A stretch of 25,319 bases of DNA from DAOSVX01 sp964440405 (GTDB lineage Bacteria > Bacillota_I > Bacilli_A > RF39 > UBA660), in assembly GCA_964440405.1 (NCBI GenBank), contig CAYTSB010000009.1, positions 1 to 25,319 on the forward strand, written 5' to 3'. The notes under the pieces are model-generated. The model made no database searches and had not been told where the DNA came from. It worked only from the letters and a program-made list of their open reading frames with translations. The first letter of the stretch is position 1. Every line of letters begins with the position of its first letter. Both the position numbers and the translations under genes were made by a program. Positions 7,114-15,123 of this stretch are shown here, piece after piece.

Positions 7114-10100
7114 ATGGCAAAACTAAAAGACTTTATTAATAAATTATCTAAAACAAAAAAGACAACCTACTTAATTGCGACATTAGGTCTTGTTTTAATG
7201 CTTTCCATTGGTATTCCAACTCTGGGTAGATTTATGAATAGAAATATTCTTGTTGATAATTCTGTGTGGGATGGAAGTGTTGCTAATAATTACAAAAGTG
7301 GAACTGGCACTAAATCCGATCCCTATATAATTTCAAATGGAGCAGAACTAGCTTATTTTCAATCACAATTAGCAATTACAAGTTATGCCAACACTTATTT
7401 TGCTCTAAGTAATGATATTATTTTAAATAAAGGAATATTTTATTACGAAGAAGTTGCCGGGATTCAATATATTAAAGACGAAGTAACATATTATTTGAAT
7501 TATTATTCTAATGATTATTTTGCTGCAATTGATAAAACTAATTTAAGATCAGGATCAGTCAATTCTTTTAAATCTTTAGCAGACTTTAAAGGGGATTTAG
7601 CAGGTAATTCTTATACAATATATGGATTATATATTACTGATGAAGAAAAAGATGAGCTGGCTTTATTTACAAATTTACAAGGCAGTGTTAATGACTTATA
7701 TATTCAAAATGCAATGATTTATGGCGGGAGTATTACCGGAGGATTTAGTTCAACCGCTACAGATGCTTCAATAAAAAATGTTCTATTTGATGGTTTTGTA
7801 ATTGGCAGAGACAACAATCTAACAAAAGAGATAAAAATCAATATCAATAATTTTGATATTAATTTAGACAACATAGAAATAGTTACTCCAGTTAGTTTAA
7901 CTAATAATATGCCAAATTTTGGGACAGTGATTTCAACATCTCTTACTGGGAATTATTTGCTTACTAATGCTACTCAAAATAACACCTCAATTAAAATTAA
8001 TAATACGACAATTAATGATGGTGAGTTTAATGTTCAACTAGGAGATGCTACCTTAGATAATATTAATGTTGTTACTTCAACTTCATCAATAGAGTCAAAC
8101 CCCAACTTAAATTTTAGCAACATCAGTTATAATATTAAATATGATTATGGTGTTGCTGGCGGTATTGTAGCCGTTGCCAATAATACCAAAATTAAAAATA
8201 CTATTAATAAAGCTTTTGTTTATGGACATTCTGTCAGTGGCGGTTTGGTTGGTGTTGCCAACAGTTCTTTAGAAATAACTCAAAGTTATAATAATAATGA
8301 TATTAAGAGTAATTCTATAAGTGGTGGATTAATTGGAGTAATTGAAAGAAGTATTGATAATATCAATGTTACAAGAAGCTATAATAACGGTGATATTTTT
8401 GCTATAAGTGTTGGTGGATTAGTTGGCAGTATTAGTGATAATGTTGGACTTGTTTCGTTTAACAAGGTATTTAATAGTTCAACTACTGATTATGCAATTG
8501 GCATTATTGATAATACCAGTGTCAATGTTAGTGACAGTTATTTTGTTAACGGTATTAATGCAGTTAATACCGGTGTAATTAATGGCGAATTCAGTTACGC
8601 AACAATGGAAGATTTAGAAAGCAAAGAATTTACTATTAATAATTTATCTTTTAATGAATTTATCAGTTTTGAGGATTTAAATTTAAATGAACAAAATGCT
8701 TGGATTTACGATAATGATTCTTTACCAATTTTATTTATTGATGACGTTACAAATCCGATTGCTAGGATTCATGCCAGTGTTTATTCATGGAATAATCTTA
8801 GCTATGAATTAAATCCGATTCCAATATATTCTAATATTATTTTTAGCATTGAAGAGGCTAACACTTTATTACCAATTAAAGAAAAATACTATTATATTAG
8901 TAATAGTGCCTTGACTAGTGAAGAAGTTCTTCAGATAAATGCTTGGGAAACATACACTGATGTTGTCCAAATAAGCAATGACGGATCTTATATTATTTAT
9001 GCTAAAATTGTTGATTACAATGATAACATTACATACATAAATACTGATATTTTAAACTTAGAATTAGTATCATCTTTAATAGAAATAAAATACGGACAGA
9101 ACACTTGGTCAAATTTGAAATATAGTTTAAATTCAGTTTATATAAATAAACCAATTAATTTGAATGTAGAAATAGATGATGAAGTTATAGCGACCTCAGT
9201 TAAGTATTATAAAACCAATGAGCTGTTGGATTTCGATAGTTTAAATGCTATTTTAGAAGAAGAATGGACAACTTATAATAATGAAATTGAAATTGATGAA
9301 ATTGGGAAGTATATCATTTATGTCAAAGTTATAGATGATGAAGATAAAGTTACTTATATTAATACTGATTATATTGTTTATAGTGGATATACTGAAGACT
9401 TAATTATTGGTAGAACTACTGGCAACTATATAGATACTAATAATATTACTAGTAAATCATTAATAACTTTAAACTTTAAATATACGAATAGTTCTTTAAA
9501 CTATATTAGTGGTTATAATCATTGTTTAGTATCAACCATTTTATTACCAAAAGGAACTAAACTTACTTTAATAGACAATATTAATAATAAGATTTATGAA
9601 TATCAAATAGAAATTGATACTGACGGATATGGCTATGAAAATAGCTGTGATAGTTCAGATTCCTCTTGTATTAAAAAAGCAACCTATCCGCTATCTTTAT
9701 TTAAAGAAATTGGTAAAGGGACTGACGCTAAAAATTATATAGAGAATTTCTATTATGATAATGGAATTGTTACTGAAAACTTTACAGTTGTTTTGGATTT
9801 AATAAATACTAATACTTTAGACAATTACACCGATGTTAGTTTATTAATGGAAGTTTATGATAGTAATAATAAGGTTATTAGGCCAACTTTAAATAGCGAA
9901 ATTAAAAAATTTAATATTTATGCAACTAAAAACGAAGAACCAACGAAAGCCAGTTTGAAATTAACTACGAATTATGATGACGATAATATAATTTTTAATA
10001 CTGATTCGGTGACTGATATTAATTTAACAACGAATATTAACTATCAAACTATTAATAGCAAAAAAATTATTGATACTAACTATGAAGATCAAAGGGTAGG

Positions 10101-10815
10101 ACTATTAATTAAATTAGTTGATAGTGAAGAAAACATTATTAGTCGAGAATATTTAAAAAATATTATTTTTAAGATTGGAGAAGAATCTTATTATCCAGAT
10201 AATAATGGCTTAATTAGAATTGATTTTGACAGTGCTTTAAATAATACTACTAAAAAACTAACACTAATTACTTCCGAAAACAATAACGCTTTGGATGTTG
10301 GAGAATATTCTTTGATTATTACTAATTATGTTTCTTATGATGGTAAATATGAAGAAGAATTGGGTTTAGATGAAATAATTATCCCGATTAGTGTTATAAA
10401 TGAATCAAATATTAAATATAGTTTTGACATTATTGTTGATGATGAAATTAGAATTATTAGTAAAAAGTTAGAAACTGCTACCTTATCATTTAATATTTTG
10501 CAAAATGGACCATTAAATAATCCGAATATTAGAGTTTCTTTATACAAAAAAAATGAATTAACAGCATATAACCAAGAATATGGAATGGTTGATTTGGATC
10601 TTTATACTGAAGAAGAATTAAATAGATATGCAAGCAATGTTTACTATGTGTCAACTAATCCGATTAAATATACTGGCAGAGAAAGTAGTTATAATTTCTT
10701 TAGTATAGATTTAACTACTAATACTTTAGAAAATACTGGATATAAATTTGTTTTCAGTTTATATGATGGAACTACAAAGATAGGAACAATAGATAAATAT
10801 TTTATTGTGAAATAG
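7114..10815 (+). CDS. Giant surface protein with GLUG-like and Ig-like repeats
   Basis: 1233 aa. A basic N-terminus and hydrophobic stretch at about 18-38 (LIATLGLVLMLSIGIPTLG) form a signal peptide or anchor. Residues ~50-110 hold a 'VWDGSVA..Y.SGTGTKSDPYIISNGAELAYF' entry module often seen before beta-helical surface domains. GLUG-like turns recur near residues 346, 373, 402 and 431 ('GVAGGIVAV', 'VSGGLVGVA', 'ISGGLIGVI', 'SVGGLVGSI'), spaced 27-29 residues apart. Two ~100-residue Ig-like repeats follow from about 557 and 659, each with 'WxxLxYxLN' and 'G.YIIYxKxxDxxxxxTYINTD'. The C-terminus (to DKYFIVK) is beta-rich with short Cys pairs. No LPXTG or other wall anchor. Likely a large adhesin; attachment mode unknown. 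Two smaller secreted proteins follow within 10 nt each. Confidence 0.85.
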   Translation: MAKLKDFINKLSKTKKTTYLIATLGLVLMLSIGIPTLGRFMNRNILVDNSVWDGSVANNYKSGTGTKSDPYIISNGAELAYFQSQLAITSYANTYFALSNDIILNKGIFYYEEVAGIQYIKDEVTYYLNYYSNDYFAAIDKTNLRSGSVNSFKSLADFKGDLAGNSYTIYGLYITDEEKDELALFTNLQGSVNDLYIQNAMIYGGSITGGFSSTATDASIKNVLFDGFVIGRDNNLTKEIKININNFDINLDNIEIVTPVSLTNNMPNFGTVISTSLTGNYLLTNATQNNTSIKINNTTINDGEFNVQLGDATLDNINVVTSTSSIESNPNLNFSNISYNIKYDYGVAGGIVAVANNTKIKNTINKAFVYGHSVSGGLVGVANSSLEITQSYNNNDIKSNSISGGLIGVIERSIDNINVTRSYNNGDIFAISVGGLVGSISDNVGLVSFNKVFNSSTTDYAIGIIDNTSVNVSDSYFVNGINAVNTGVINGEFSYATMEDLESKEFTINNLSFNEFISFEDLNLNEQNAWIYDNDSLPILFIDDVTNPIARIHASVYSWNNLSYELNPIPIYSNIIFSIEEANTLLPIKEKYYYISNSALTSEEVLQINAWETYTDVVQISNDGSYIIYAKIVDYNDNITYINTDILNLELVSSLIEIKYGQNTWSNLKYSLNSVYINKPINLNVEIDDEVIATSVKYYKTNELLDFDSLNAILEEEWTTYNNEIEIDEIGKYIIYVKVIDDEDKVTYINTDYIVYSGYTEDLIIGRTTGNYIDTNNITSKSLITLNFKYTNSSLNYISGYNHCLVSTILLPKGTKLTLIDNINNKIYEYQIEIDTDGYGYENSCDSSDSSCIKKATYPLSLFKEIGKGTDAKNYIENFYYDNGIVTENFTVVLDLINTNTLDNYTDVSLLMEVYDSNNKVIRPTLNSEIKKFNIYATKNEEPTKASLKLTTNYDDDNIIFNTDSVTDINLTTNINYQTINSKKIIDTNYEDQRVGLLIKLVDSEENIISREYLKNIIFKIGEESYYPDNNGLIRIDFDSALNNTTKKLTLITSENNNALDVGEYSLIITNYVSYDGKYEEELGLDEIIIPISVINESNIKYSFDIIVDDEIRIISKKLETATLSFNILQNGPLNNPNIRVSLYKKNELTAYNQEYGMVDLDLYTEEELNRYASNVYYVSTNPIKYTGRESSYNFFSIDLTTNTLENTGYKFVFSLYDGTTKIGTIDKYFIVK

Positions 10816-10824
10816 GTAATAATT

Positions 10825-11376
10825 ATGAAGAAAAAATCAAAAATTTCAATTATTTTATTAATAGCAGCATCGCTTATTTTGTGTGTAGGAATTACATATT
10901 CAGTTTTTACATCCAATGCAGAATTGAATTCAATTGATCAAAACATCGCTAAGTTTATTTTTAATGCTGAAACTCTTGATGAATTAGAACTGTCTTTGAT
11001 GGATTTGATTCCTGGGGATACCAAAGAATTCAATTTTGCAGTAACAAATAGTGATGTAGAAAATATTAGTGATGTCACAGTGGAATATCAATTAACAATC
11101 AAAACCTACCATTTAGTACCATTAATAATTGAATTATATAAATTAAATGAAGAGGAAGAAGAACTAGTTATAATTTGTGATGAAAATTACAGTAGAAATG
11201 CTCAAAATGAGCTGGTTTGCAATGTTCCATATAATGAAATGACTTATAATGACGAAGAAGTTCAAACTTACCGTTTAAAAGTAACTTTACCAGCAGAATA
11301 TAGCGATGAAATTTATTCGCAATTAATTGATTATATTGATATTGATATAAATAGCTGGCAAAAAATAGAAAGTTAG
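10825..11376 (+). CDS. TasA/camelysin-like SipW-dependent secreted protein (183 aa)
   Basis: A basic N-terminus and hydrophobic core end in TYSVF (residues 24-28), then a small beta-rich mature domain with 'LIPGDTKEFNFAVTNSDVENISDVTVEYQL', the hallmark layout of TasA/camelysin-class proteins (a PGD turn followed by the N-S linker strand). Two cysteines, in CDENYSRNAQNELVC, could form a loop disulfide. The start lies 9 nt after the stop of the giant surface protein, with the ribosome site overlapping that stop (TAGGTAAT). Its small size and fold class suit a fibre subunit or a helper that connects the giant protein to fibres; this role is inferred. Confidence 0.8.
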   Translation: MKKKSKISIILLIAASLILCVGITYSVFTSNAELNSIDQNIAKFIFNAETLDELELSLMDLIPGDTKEFNFAVTNSDVENISDVTVEYQLTIKTYHLVPLIIELYKLNEEEEELVIICDENYSRNAQNELVCNVPYNEMTYNDEEVQTYRLKVTLPAEYSDEIYSQLIDYIDIDINSWQKIES

Positions 11377-11383
11377 GTAGTTT

Positions 11384-12295
11384 ATGGAAAAAAGAAAAAA
11401 AACAGTAATTATCATTTTATTATTATCCATAATTGGGTTTAGCGGATTATTCTTTTGGCGTTATGGCGTAAGTTATGCTAAATATGTATATAATTCAGTT
11501 ATTGATTATTATTTAAAATCGAAAGATTTTTATTTTAATAGTGATTATTTAGGATTAGATGTTATTGAAAATGTTGATAATTTATGGGATGGCAATAGTG
11601 TTTATTTTAACATTAGAAATAATTTAAATGAGAGTGTTGCGACGAGTTCTGATATAAATTATAGAATTGACTGTGAAATTGAGGGCGAGGAGGCAGCTTA
11701 TTTAGATTGTCATTTAAATAATACAACCAGCAATACTTTTGATGGCACTCTGTCAAGTTTTCAAATATGTGTTAATCTTAAAGATGATGAAGATGTCAGT
11801 GGCTACAATAAAACCGACTGTGAAATGGGTGGCTATAAATGGAGCAATGAAAAATCATCAAGTGATCTTCATTTTGACATTATAGTAAAAGATGAAAGTT
11901 ATCAGATTGAGGATGTTATAGTACTAATTAAAGCAACATCAACAACCCCATATCAAAAAATACTTCAAGGGCGTTTTATTCTTCATAAAGCGACTCTAGA
12001 AGAAGGAGAGCTTAAACTAGATTATAAAAATTATAGTAATTATGATCGTTTGATTATAAGCAATTCATATTTAACTGATAAATGTATCAGTATCAATTGG
12101 GATAGTACAAAAGTAATAATTGCTAATGATAAAAGTGAATTTAGTTCTTATGATGTTGATGATAATGGTTATATCAATAAAATTATGATTAATGTTGAAG
12201 CTCAAAAGGCTTTGAATTATATATTTTATAGAAAGGATAGCACTAATAATTACGATAAATCAGAATTTACTTTAAATGAAGATGTCGGATGCTAA
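11384..12295 (+). CDS. SipW-type secreted or membrane-anchored protein of unknown function (303 aa)
   Basis: Residues 7-25 are a hydrophobic core, followed by SYAKY (30-34), matching the signal-end pattern seen in the other predicted substrates here. The mature part is beta-rich and Asn/Asp/Ser-rich with seven cysteines. I recognise no catalytic domain. It starts 7 nt after the stop of the TasA-like gene (ribosome site AGGTAG) and is therefore the third gene of the operon beginning at 7114. It could be a second subunit of the same surface structure; alternatively the hydrophobic segment stays uncut and it is a type II membrane protein. Confidence 0.75.
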   Translation: MEKRKKTVIIILLLSIIGFSGLFFWRYGVSYAKYVYNSVIDYYLKSKDFYFNSDYLGLDVIENVDNLWDGNSVYFNIRNNLNESVATSSDINYRIDCEIEGEEAAYLDCHLNNTTSNTFDGTLSSFQICVNLKDDEDVSGYNKTDCEMGGYKWSNEKSSSDLHFDIIVKDESYQIEDVIVLIKATSTTPYQKILQGRFILHKATLEEGELKLDYKNYSNYDRLIISNSYLTDKCISINWDSTKVIIANDKSEFSSYDVDDNGYINKIMINVEAQKALNYIFYRKDSTNNYDKSEFTLNEDVGC

Positions 12296-12326
12296 TGTCA
12301 AATTTAATTTAAGCTTGAAGAATATT

Positions 12327-12355
12327 TTGATATATTAAATTATTTGTGTTATGAT
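12327..12355 (+). promoter_or_regulatory. Promoter for the peptidase-like pseudoenzyme gene
   Basis: TTGATA at 12327-12332 and TATGAT at 12350-12355, 17-bp spacer. Transcription would begin around 12361-12363, leaving just the AGGTGG ribosome site before the ATG at 12373. A TATAAT at 12356-12361 is an alternative -10 but would make the mRNA leaderless. Confidence 0.55.
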
Positions 12356-12372
12356 TATAATAGGTGGTAAAA

Positions 12373-12903
12373 ATGAAGTTTTTAAGAATGGTTAAGAAAG
12401 TATTTTTGACGATTTTGGCAGTTATATTTTTTACATTTGCAATTCTAATGACAATGATAATTTTAAATAGAAATAAGCGTGGAATTACTGAAATAGATAA
12501 GTATTCTCTAATCTTTGTAACCGAAAAAATATCTTCTGAAAAGTATCACAAGGGCGATGCTGTTATTGTTGAAAGCAAGAAAATATCCAACATTAAAATT
12601 GGTGATGATGCCTTTACTTATAAAGTGGATAAATCTGGTACTGTTAGTATTGATGTTGGCGAAGTGGGAGAAACTAATGCTGAGGCTGAAAATATTAGCT
12701 TCAAAAATGGTAGTGTCTATTCAGAAGACCTTATAATAGGTGTACCATACAAAATCTATGCTAATTTAGGAACGTTTTTAACAATAATTTTATCCCAATG
12801 GGGTTTCTTCTTTGCTATTTTGATACCAAGCTTTTTAATATTTGTTCATCAAATATACCTTTTGATTATTGAAATCAAATACGGAAGCGAAGAAAATAAT
12901 TAA
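12373..12903 (+). CDS. Signal peptidase I-fold protein lacking catalytic Ser and His (pseudoenzyme)
   Basis: 176 aa from the ATG at 12373; a GTG at 12364 would add three residues but falls on the ribosome site AGGTGG (12362-12367). Layout is that of a SipW/Sec11-type peptidase: TM at about 8-31, a periplasm-side domain, TM at about 134-166. Aligned without gaps on the conserved 'HKGDAVIV' and 'IKIGDDAFTYKV' blocks, the catalytic Ser of the SGSM motif falls on Ile53 (TEKISS) and the catalytic His of ITHRVV falls on Ile93 (VSIDVGEV). The RGD/KGD box is also gone (KNGSVYSED). The product should be inactive as a protease. It could be a scaffold or substrate-holding partner of the two intact peptidases downstream. 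The fold assignment is fairly strong; the role is inferred. Confidence 0.75.
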   Translation: MKFLRMVKKVFLTILAVIFFTFAILMTMIILNRNKRGITEIDKYSLIFVTEKISSEKYHKGDAVIVESKKISNIKIGDDAFTYKVDKSGTVSIDVGEVGETNAEAENISFKNGSVYSEDLIIGVPYKIYANLGTFLTIILSQWGFFFAILIPSFLIFVHQIYLLIIEIKYGSEENN

Positions 12904-12912
12904 AATTCAATT

Positions 12913-12942
12913 AAACGCATAAAAAAATTATGTGTTTTTTTT
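12913..12942 (+). terminator. Rho-independent terminator
   Basis: AAACGCATA (12913-12921) pairs with TATGTGTTT (12929-12937, one G-T pair) around a 7-nt A-rich loop and continues in a run of eight Ts. Confidence 0.75.
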
Positions 12943-12954
12943 AACCTTAAAAGA

Positions 12955-12983
12955 TTGTAAATAATTGTCGAATATGTTAAAAT
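12955..12983 (+). promoter_or_regulatory. Promoter of the peptidase/AAA+/DUF2357 operon
   Basis: TTGTAA at 12955-12960, 17-bp spacer, and extended -10 TGTTAAAAT at 12975-12983. The ATATGTTAAAATT stretch is also present at 7053-7065 upstream of the giant surface protein, so both operons may be expressed together. Confidence 0.65.
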
Positions 12984-13014
12984 TTATACAGTATAGTTAA
13001 TAAAATAAGGGAGT

Positions 13015-15123
13015 ATGATTACTAATATGGATAATATAACCAAAAATTTTAAGAAAATCACCATTGAAAAAATAGGAAATCTTGTATTAAATGCATTGAT
13101 TATTATTTTTAGTGTTATTCTATTAATTTCAATATACACCAATATTCAAACTAGATTTATGAAAAAAGATTATGCTGATTTTTTCGGATATTCAGTGTTT
13201 GATGTTCAAACTGGTAGCATGGAAGATACTATTAGTGCCGGAGATTGGATTGTAGTTAAACTTACTCAAAAAGTAAAATTAAATGATATTATAACTTATA
13301 AGTTAGATAATGATTATATTACTCATCGGGTTGTTGAAGTTTATGCGGGGACTTACTTAACTAGAGGAGATGCCAATCCTAGCGACGATGATAAACCAGT
13401 TGATCAAAGCCAAATTGTTGGTAAAGTAGTAAGTATTATACCAAACTTTGGTATTCTTCGTAAAACTATATTCAATCCCGGTGTTTTAATTACTTTAATT
13501 ATTACAATAGTTTTATTTAGTTTTGCTTTTAAAAAAGACAAAGTATTTAATGATAATAACTTGCTTGGTAGCATTATTAGATCTATTACTAAATTATTAA
13601 AAAAATTCAAAAAATCAGATAAAGAAACAGCTTTTTATAATGATTTTGAAATTCATAATAGTGATTTAGTTAGTGAACCTGTTCTTACCAAAGAAAACCT
13701 TTCTTCTAAAAAAACAGAAAATAATGAAAATGAACTCATCTTTCGCACTCTTAATACTAGTGAAGAAGATGATAATCAATATGAAGAGGTTAAACAGGAA
13801 TTAGCTAAAGAAGAAGTGGCTAAAATGAGTGAAGAAGATTTAGAAAAAACAATTTTATATCGTGTTATTTCTGTTGACAGCTCTGAAATTAATGATACTT
13901 TACTAGAAATAGCTCAAAACGAATTAAAAAGTAATGATTCAGATGATTCTGATAAATTGAAAAAGTTGCAAGCCAAACTTGAAACTGTTACACCAGAAGA
14001 TGAAAGTCTAACTGAAATAAACCTAGATTTGTTAAAGAATAATGCTAGCAAAAAAGGCAAAAATGTAATCGATACAACAATGATTATTAAAAAAGAAGAG
14101 TTAAATGAATTAATTAATATTTTAATCGAGGAAAGTTATAACAAAACTATTCATACAACATTTATTAATGCTTATATTGATATAAAATATTATAATCATA
14201 ATTTTAATGATGGTACTAATTATGAAGGTAATCTTTCAATTACCAGGATTAGAAAAATCATTCAACAAACAGCTAATAATTTGTTGAAAACCAATCCTAA
14301 GAAAGCTGACATTATTAACGAATATTCTAAAGCGTTTTCTTTAATTATCGGTTTGGATTTAGCAAAAGATTCAATTACAGACTTAAAAGCCAAAAAAGAA
14401 TTTTATAAAAAAGAAATATTAAAATGCTTTAAAGAATGGAATCTTCAAATTACGAATTTAATAGTTAATGAATTAATTAGAACCCAAAGAAAATATAATA
14501 ATACTTTAGAATATTTCTTAAAAAAACTGGAAACCAATATGTTTGATTTGAACTTTAATAAACTTTCAAAAAAAGGAATGTATGCTTTAGATTTAAAACA
14601 TAACATTGCATTTAGTAAAGTGTATAGCGAATATATTATTGATAAAACATATGCTAATGGGATTATTGCTGAAGATAAGATGGAAGTACTTCTAACCTTA
14701 TTATCAGGTCAATTAGCAAAAGATATGATAAATGCAAAATTTAATACCAAATATATTTTATATATACCTGATAGTTTGTATGATAAAGAAAAAAAGCTGG
14801 AAAAAACAATAAGAATGATTGAAGATAAATATACTAAAGATAATATTTATATCGTAATAGATTTTAAGGTATTATTAAGCCATAAAAAAATAGTTAAAGA
14901 ATTAAGAAAAAAAGGCTATAAATTTGCTATTGCTTTTGCTGGTAATATTACAGTTAATACTAAAAATAGTAAAGATTTAGTTATTGCTGATTATATATTT
15001 ATTAATAAGAAAGCAGCAAATGCCAACGAAATTATAGCGTCAATTCCAAAAGAACTAATTGAAAATGTTGTTTATGATGATGTTGAAACCAAAGTTGGAG
15101 GTTTCGGAGGTGAAGAGATATGA
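13015..15123 (+). CDS. SipW-type signal peptidase I fused to a large cytosolic domain
   Basis: 702 aa. Residues 1-175 are an ER/SipW-type peptidase: TM about 21-42, TGSM with catalytic Ser68, GDWIVVK, ITHRVVEV with catalytic His104, the 'TRGDANPSDD' Asp box around 117-126, and a second TM about 157-172. Normal SipW proteins end near here. The remaining ~530 residues are charged and cytosolic: an acidic Ser/Glu linker (~200-340), a helical region (~350-560), then an alpha/beta region (~575-690) with 'IYIVIDFKVLLSHKKIVKEL' and 'RKKGYKFAIAFAG', which faintly resembles a degenerate EAL domain. The gene overlaps the AAA+ gene by 4 nt (ATGA); its last codons (GGFGGEEI) supply that gene's ribosome site. 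The start is unsure: GGGAG is too close to ATG 13015 and far from ATG 13027. Confidence 0.85.
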   Translation: MITNMDNITKNFKKITIEKIGNLVLNALIIIFSVILLISIYTNIQTRFMKKDYADFFGYSVFDVQTGSMEDTISAGDWIVVKLTQKVKLNDIITYKLDNDYITHRVVEVYAGTYLTRGDANPSDDDKPVDQSQIVGKVVSIIPNFGILRKTIFNPGVLITLIITIVLFSFAFKKDKVFNDNNLLGSIIRSITKLLKKFKKSDKETAFYNDFEIHNSDLVSEPVLTKENLSSKKTENNENELIFRTLNTSEEDDNQYEEVKQELAKEEVAKMSEEDLEKTILYRVISVDSSEINDTLLEIAQNELKSNDSDDSDKLKKLQAKLETVTPEDESLTEINLDLLKNNASKKGKNVIDTTMIIKKEELNELINILIEESYNKTIHTTFINAYIDIKYYNHNFNDGTNYEGNLSITRIRKIIQQTANNLLKTNPKKADIINEYSKAFSLIIGLDLAKDSITDLKAKKEFYKKEILKCFKEWNLQITNLIVNELIRTQRKYNNTLEYFLKKLETNMFDLNFNKLSKKGMYALDLKHNIAFSKVYSEYIIDKTYANGIIAEDKMEVLLTLLSGQLAKDMINAKFNTKYILYIPDSLYDKEKKLEKTIRMIEDKYTKDNIYIVIDFKVLLSHKKIVKELRKKGYKFAIAFAGNITVNTKNSKDLVIADYIFINKKAANANEIIASIPKELIENVVYDDVETKVGGFGGEEI

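Noticed and set aside
959..12295. Sortase-anchored pilus locus
   Set aside because: None of the secreted proteins has an LPXTG-type motif with C-terminal hydrophobic tail, and no sortase gene is present.
15121..15123. UGA read as tryptophan (Mycoplasma code)
   Set aside because: UGA here forms an ATGA stop/start overlap with a strong ribosome site, all Trp codons seen are UGG, and the tRNA-Trp has a CCA anticodon. Only one TGA stop occurs in the window, so this is good but not absolute evidence.
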